51,539 nucleotides of DNA from DASPWW01 sp963756745 (GTDB lineage Bacteria > Actinomycetota > Thermoleophilia > Solirubrobacterales > 70-9): NCBI GenBank assembly GCA_963756745.1, contig CAVWOU010000008.1, positions 1 through 51,539 on the forward strand, written 5' to 3'. Position numbers and translations under genes: made by a program. Below are positions 47,615-51,539 of this stretch, in pieces; the stretch's first letter is position 1, and each line of letters begins with the position of its first letter. The notes beneath the pieces are model-generated. The model was not told where the DNA came from, searched no databases, and saw only the letters and a program-made list of their open reading frames with translations.

Positions 47615-48760
47615 CCGCGAACCACACGACCGCCGCGAACCAGTACGAGCACGGAGACCGCTGTCCCCGAGACCACCCGCGGTGACGGCGCGGGCGACGA
47701 GGCGATCCGCTTCGAGGGCGTGACCAAGCGCTTCGGCTCCACGGTGGCGGTCGAGGATCTCAACCTCCAGATCCGGCGCGGCGAGTTCTTCTCGCTGCTC
47801 GGGCCGTCCGGGTGTGGGAAGACGACGACGCTGCGGATGGTCGCCGGCTTCGAGCAGCCGACGGAGGGCAGCGTCTACCTCGAGGGCGAGCACGTCGAGG
47901 ACGTACCGCCGTACCGGCGCAACGTCAACACCGTGTTCCAGTCCTATGCCCTGTTCGAGCACCTCGACGTGGAGGGGAACGTCGCCTTCGGGCTCAAGCG
48001 GCGCAAGGTTCCCGGCGACGAGACCCGCACCCGGGTCGCGGAGGCGCTCGAGCTCGTCCAGCTCACCGGCCGCGAGCACTCCAAGCCGCGGCAGCTCTCG
48101 GGCGGCCAGATGCAACGCGTCGCGCTCGCCCGTGCGCTCGTCAACCGCCCCTCGGTGCTGCTGCTCGACGAGCCGCTCGGCGCGCTCGACCTGAAGCTCC
48201 GCAAGCAGATGCAGGTGGAGCTGAAGGAGATCCAGCGCGAGGTCGGGATCACCTTCCTCTACGTCACCCACGATCAGGAGGAGGCGCTGGCGATGTCCGA
48301 CCGGATCGCGGTCATGGACGAGGGCGTCGTGCAGCAGTACGGCCCGCCGGAGGAGATCTACGAGACGCCGCGCAAGACCTTCGTTGCCGGCTTCATCGGC
48401 GTCTCCAACCTGCTCCCTGCCACTGTGGAGGGCGACGGCGTCCGCCTCTCGACGGGGCAGCTATGCGAAGCGGTGCTCCCCGAGGGCACCGAGCAGGGCG
48501 CCTCGGTGCACTGCTCGGTGCGGCCCGAGAAGATCTTCCTCGGCGACCTCATCGAGGATGGCATGGTCTCGGTCGAGGGCACGATCGTGGAGCGGATCTA
48601 CATGGGGACGACGACGCAGGTGATCGTCGAGCTGGCGCCGGACGTGCGCGTGATCTCGCTGGAGCAGAACACCGCTCGGTCGCGGGCGGACGACCGCTGG
48701 GAGATCGGCGAGCGGATCAGGCTCGGGTGGCATCCGGAGCACGCGCTCGTGCTCCGCTAG
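47611..48760 (+). CDS. potA: ABC transporter ATPase (PotA-like), one frameshift near the start
   Basis: ATG 47611 has AAGGGAG upstream and overlaps the permease stop (ATGA). The first ten codons (MTANHTTAAN) are followed by one extra base near 47640, after which STSTETAVPETTRGDGAGDE leads into the ATPase. Walker A is LGPSGCGKTTTLRMVAG, Q-loop VFQSYALFEHLDVEGNVAFG, signature QLSGGQMQRVALARAL, Walker B VLLLDEPLGALDLKLRKQMQ and H-loop THDQEEALAMSDRIAVM. A TOBE domain fills the last 100 residues. It powers the amine importer. An internal GTG at 47720 would lose the first ATPase strand. Confidence 0.85.
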
Positions 48761-48797
48761 CGTCCCGGCGACATCTACCTGGAGGAGGCGCGGCGCG

Positions 48798-49970
48798 ATG
48801 GCCGGAACCACGGACGCAACGACGATCCCCGACTCGACGACTCTCTACTTCGGTCCGTGGTACGGGAGATCCCCGTTCTTCGAGGCCACGCTGCGGGCCG
48901 GGTGCTCGGCGTACGACGTCTACAACCACACCTACATACCGGCCTACTACGACGACCCGGTCACGGAGTACTGGCACCTGCTCGAGAAGGTCACCCTGTG
49001 GGACGTCGGGGTCGAGCACATCGTCCAGATCAAGGGGCCGGACGCGCTCGACTTCACCAACCTGCTCACGTGCCGCGATCTCACGAAGTGCGCGGTGGGG
49101 CAGTGCAAGTACGCGCCGCTGATCGAAGCCGACGGCGGGATCGTCAACGACCCCGTCCTGCTGCGACCGGAGGAGGACACGTTCTGGCTCGCGCTCGCGG
49201 ACAGCGACGCGGGGTTGTGGGCGCGCGGCCTCGCCTGGGGCGCCGAGATGGACGTCGAGATCTCGGACCCGCCCGTGTACCCGGTCCAGGTCCAGGGCCC
49301 GAGGGCCAAGGACGTGGTCAGCACGCTGTTCGGCGACGAGGTGCTCGAGATGCCGTACTACCACTGCACGCACGCCGAGCTCGACGGGATCCGGGTGGTG
49401 TTGGGCCGCACGGGGTGGACCGGTGAGATCGGCTACGAGATCTACCTCCGCGATCCCGATCGCGGCGTCGAGCTGTGGGACAAGGTGATGGAGGCCGGCG
49501 CGCCTCACGAGATCCGGCCGATCGCGCCGGCCGAGGCGCGGCGGATCGAAGCCGGGATCTTCAACTACCGCTCCGACATGACGCTCGACAACAACCCGTT
49601 CGAGGTCACCGGCCTCGAGCGCCTCGTCGAGGATCAGGAGCGGAGCTACATCGGCAAGGACGCGCTGGAGCGGATCCGGGCCGAGGGCGTGAGCCGCAAG
49701 CTCGTCGGGATGGAGATCGAGGGGGATCCGCTGGAGTGGGAGCTGACCCAGTTCTGGCCCGCGCGCAGCGGCGGCGAGCGAGTCGGGCACGCGACGATCG
49801 CGATTCGCTCCCCGGGCCTCGAGATGAACATCGGCTACGTGTGGGTACCGATCGAGCTCGCCGAGCCAGGCAACGAGCTCGAGCTCGAGCTGCCCGACGG
49901 CTCGCGCCGCACCGCGAAGACCGCGGCGCTTCCCTTCGTCGATCCGAAGAAGCGCAAGCCGGCGGAGTGA
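48798..49970 (+). CDS. GcvT/DmdA-like folate-dependent enzyme
   Basis: A 390-residue member of the aminomethyltransferase (GcvT) fold. Sequence blocks: FFEATLRAGCSAYDVYNHTY (about 27-46), EKVTLWDVGVEHIVQIKGPD, TCRDLTKCAVGQCKYAPLIE, GGIVNDPVLLRPEEDTFWLA, GRTGWTGEIGYEIYLRDPD (about 204-222) and EARRIEAGIFNYRSDMTLDN. Relatives use tetrahydrofolate to accept a methyl or methylene group from glycine, sarcosine, dimethylglycine or DMSP. Residues 1-50 resemble the DmdA-like branch more than housekeeping GcvT, but the substrate is uncertain. GGAGGAGG precedes the ATG; it is last in the transporter operon. Confidence 0.82.
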   Translation: MAGTTDATTIPDSTTLYFGPWYGRSPFFEATLRAGCSAYDVYNHTYIPAYYDDPVTEYWHLLEKVTLWDVGVEHIVQIKGPDALDFTNLLTCRDLTKCAVGQCKYAPLIEADGGIVNDPVLLRPEEDTFWLALADSDAGLWARGLAWGAEMDVEISDPPVYPVQVQGPRAKDVVSTLFGDEVLEMPYYHCTHAELDGIRVVLGRTGWTGEIGYEIYLRDPDRGVELWDKVMEAGAPHEIRPIAPAEARRIEAGIFNYRSDMTLDNNPFEVTGLERLVEDQERSYIGKDALERIRAEGVSRKLVGMEIEGDPLEWELTQFWPARSGGERVGHATIAIRSPGLEMNIGYVWVPIELAEPGNELELELPDGSRRTAKTAALPFVDPKKRKPAE

Positions 49971-50052
49971 GCCGGATGGCGCCGTCGAGTCGGACCGAGA
50001 GCGGGTCGAGCGCCCAGCGTTAGCCGACCGCACGCGCTCGTAGATTGCGCGC

Positions 50053-50948
50053 GTGCTCCGCGTTCGACTGACGGCGCCGACGGACCGTGCGGTCGCGGTG
50101 GAACGCGCACTCGTGGAAGCGGACGGCGTGCACCGACTCGCGAGCACGCTCGCCGGGAGCGGCGAGGGGCGGTGGTCGAGGCGGATCTGAGGCTGGATGC
50201 CGCCGACACGGTGGTCGAGACCCTCGAGACGCTCGGGGTGCGAAGTGACGACTTCGTAATCAGCCAGCTGGAGGTCGTCGCGCCCGAGCCCCCGAGGCGA
50301 AGGCGCGGATCCGGGGCGCCGGGGAGGCGTTCGCATGGGTGGAGGTGCTCGGCGAGGCCCGCCGGCAGGCGCGACCGCTGGCGCGCTACTTCATCCTGAT
50401 GGCGGTCGCGGGCGTCGTCGCCGGCCTCGGGGTGATCAAGGGAAACGCGATCCTGATCGTGGGCGCGATGGCGGTCAGCCCCGATCTGCTGCCGCTGTGC
50501 TCGGTGTGCGTCGGGCTGGTCGGACGGACGCGGACGGCTCGTCGCGGCGCGCATTCGCGACGTTGATGCTCGGGCTGGCGCTGGTGGGGGCGGCCGCCGG
50601 CGCTGATGACGGTGCTGCTCGACGTCGACGGGGTTCCTGCCCGACCCGCTGGTGCTGGGTGCGGGCGGTCTCAGCGGGCTCGCGCAGACCGACTACTCGA
50701 CGGTGCTGATCGCGCTCGTCGCCGGCGTCGCCGCGATGCTCTCGTTCGAGACCCGCGCGAGCGCGGCGGTCGGCGTCGCGATCTCGGTCACGACGATCCC
50801 GGCCTCGGCCTACTTTGGCGTGGCGCTGGGAGCCGGCGAGGAGGGCGGAGCGCGAGGCGCGCTCCTCGTCCTCGCTGTCAACGTGTGCCTGCTGATCGCC
50901 TCGGGAAGCGCGACCCTGGCGGTGCAACGGCGGCTGTCGTCCCGGTAG
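50053..50948 (+). CDS. DUF389 membrane protein, several frameshifts
   Basis: Starting at GTG 50053 with TAGATT (50041-50046) as a likely -10, the protein can be followed through at least four frame changes. Pieces read LRVRLTAPTDRAVAVERALV, AVVEADLRLDAADTVVETLE and VRSDDFVISQLEVVAPEP (N-terminal ferredoxin-like part), then YFILMAVAGVVAGLGVIKGN and AILIVGAMAVSPDLLPLCSV (the DUF389 core), FATLMLGLALVGAA, and GLAQTDYSTVLIALVAGVAA to the stop at 50948. The family is an uncharacterised multi-TM group. As in potC, the coding pieces are well preserved, which favours sequence errors. Confidence 0.6.
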
Positions 50949-50984
50949 TCAATCCCGTTGGCCTCCGGAACCGTAGTTCCGGGC

Positions 50985-51527
50985 ATGGCTCTATCGACAA
51001 CACGTACCGCGCAGGTGATCGGGCTGATCACCGCCGCGGCGCTCGCACTCGGCGCGTGTGGCGGCGACGACGACGGAAGCGGGGGCTCGGACACGAGCTC
51101 CGGTGGCGGGACCGCCTCGGCCGGCGGCGTGTCCGTCCAGAGCATCGACGGGACCGACGTGCTCGTCGACTCGAATGACCAGGCCCTGTACAGCGCCGAT
51201 GAGGAGCAGGGCGGCAAGGTGCTGTGCACGGGCGGCTGCACCTCGATCTGGAAGCCGGTTCCGGCATCGGAAGGCGCCGGAGCATCCTCGGATCTGGATC
51301 TCGGCGAGGTCGACCGGCCCGACGGCGCCAAGCAGCTCACCTACATGGGCGCTCCCCTGTACACGTTCGCGGAGGAAGGTCCCGGCAAGCTGACTGGCGA
51401 CGGGGTGACGGACAGCTTCGGCGGCAACAGCTTCACCTGGCACGCCGCGACCACGACCGCCGGCGACTCGGGATCCTCGGACTCGTCCGGCTCGGGCGGC
51501 GGATACGGGGGCGGCGCCGGCTACTGA
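50985..51527 (+). CDS. Secreted lipoprotein with COG4315-type repeats
   Basis: A 180-residue lipoprotein. Signal helix VIGLITAAALALGACGG contains lipobox LGAC. A Gly/Ser/Asp linker is followed by two repeats of the secreted-repeat family: DVLVDSNDQALYSADEEQGG with CTGGCTSIWKPV, and KQLTYMGAPLYTFAEEGPGK ending in FTWHAATT. This family (COG4315-like) is of unknown function and often anchored outside. A Gly/Ser-rich tail ends the protein. ATG 50985 directly precedes the signal peptide; the longer frame adds nothing useful. Confidence 0.82.
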   Translation: MALSTTRTAQVIGLITAAALALGACGGDDDGSGGSDTSSGGGTASAGGVSVQSIDGTDVLVDSNDQALYSADEEQGGKVLCTGGCTSIWKPVPASEGAGASSDLDLGEVDRPDGAKQLTYMGAPLYTFAEEGPGKLTGDGVTDSFGGNSFTWHAATTTAGDSGSSDSSGSGGGYGGGAGY

Positions 51528-51539
51528 TCGTCGGATCGG

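Overview
The window is very GC-rich, with GTG/TTG starts and four-base gene overlaps. It carries many copies of the SnoaL-like family that begins MSQENVE and ends EALEAAGLSE, a hallmark of Solirubrobacterales/Thermoleophilia. A deep actinobacterial lineage of that kind is the best guess; no rRNA or intact tRNA is present to confirm it.

Region 1 (1-15.3 kb) is accessory and decayed. Intact, frameshifted and fragmentary SnoaL-like genes lie among remnants of VOC, ClC-channel and winged-helix genes. A 16-bp motif (GGGATACTGAGCGGGC) and the SnoaL 3' tail recur as orphans. Intact genes here include an XRE regulator divergent from a secreted beta-helix protein, a Vps62-like/M19 dipeptidase pair, a metallo-beta-lactamase-fold protein and an alpha-dioxygenase-like heme peroxidase.

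Region 2 (15.5-21.4 kb) looks like an effector/defence neighbourhood: a patatin phospholipase, an overlapping operon of DUF4231 (SLATT-like), TIR and integral membrane proteins, then a large TIR-TM-WD40 protein broken by three frameshifts. PPK2 follows.

Region 3 (23-30 kb) holds two tandem members of an unrecognised secreted cysteine-containing family (a third member is at 8.1-9.2 kb), an SOS-controlled DNA polymerase IV, and a minus-strand run of Ser/Thr kinase, ECF sigma factor with a transmembrane segment and Ser/Gly tail, and a membrane-anchored repeat protein.

Region 4 (30-38.4 kb) is more housekeeping: a zinc alcohol dehydrogenase, the amt-PII-glnA nitrogen operon, an SDR, an MBL-fold hydrolase, a PAS protein, a UBP zinc finger and an MFS transporter.

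Region 5 (38.3-50 kb) reads as a catabolic cluster: an NDP-forming acyl-CoA ligase and acyl-CoA dehydrogenase diverge from a Rieske oxygenase, two TetR regulators, a polyamine-type ABC importer and a GcvT/DmdA-like protein. A plausible reading is uptake and demethylation of a methylated amine or sulfonium compound. A DUF389 membrane protein and a lipoprotein close the window.

Single-base frameshifts are unusually frequent, with five in the second permease gene alone. Some are clearly gene decay in region 1; those in otherwise intact operons may be sequence errors.
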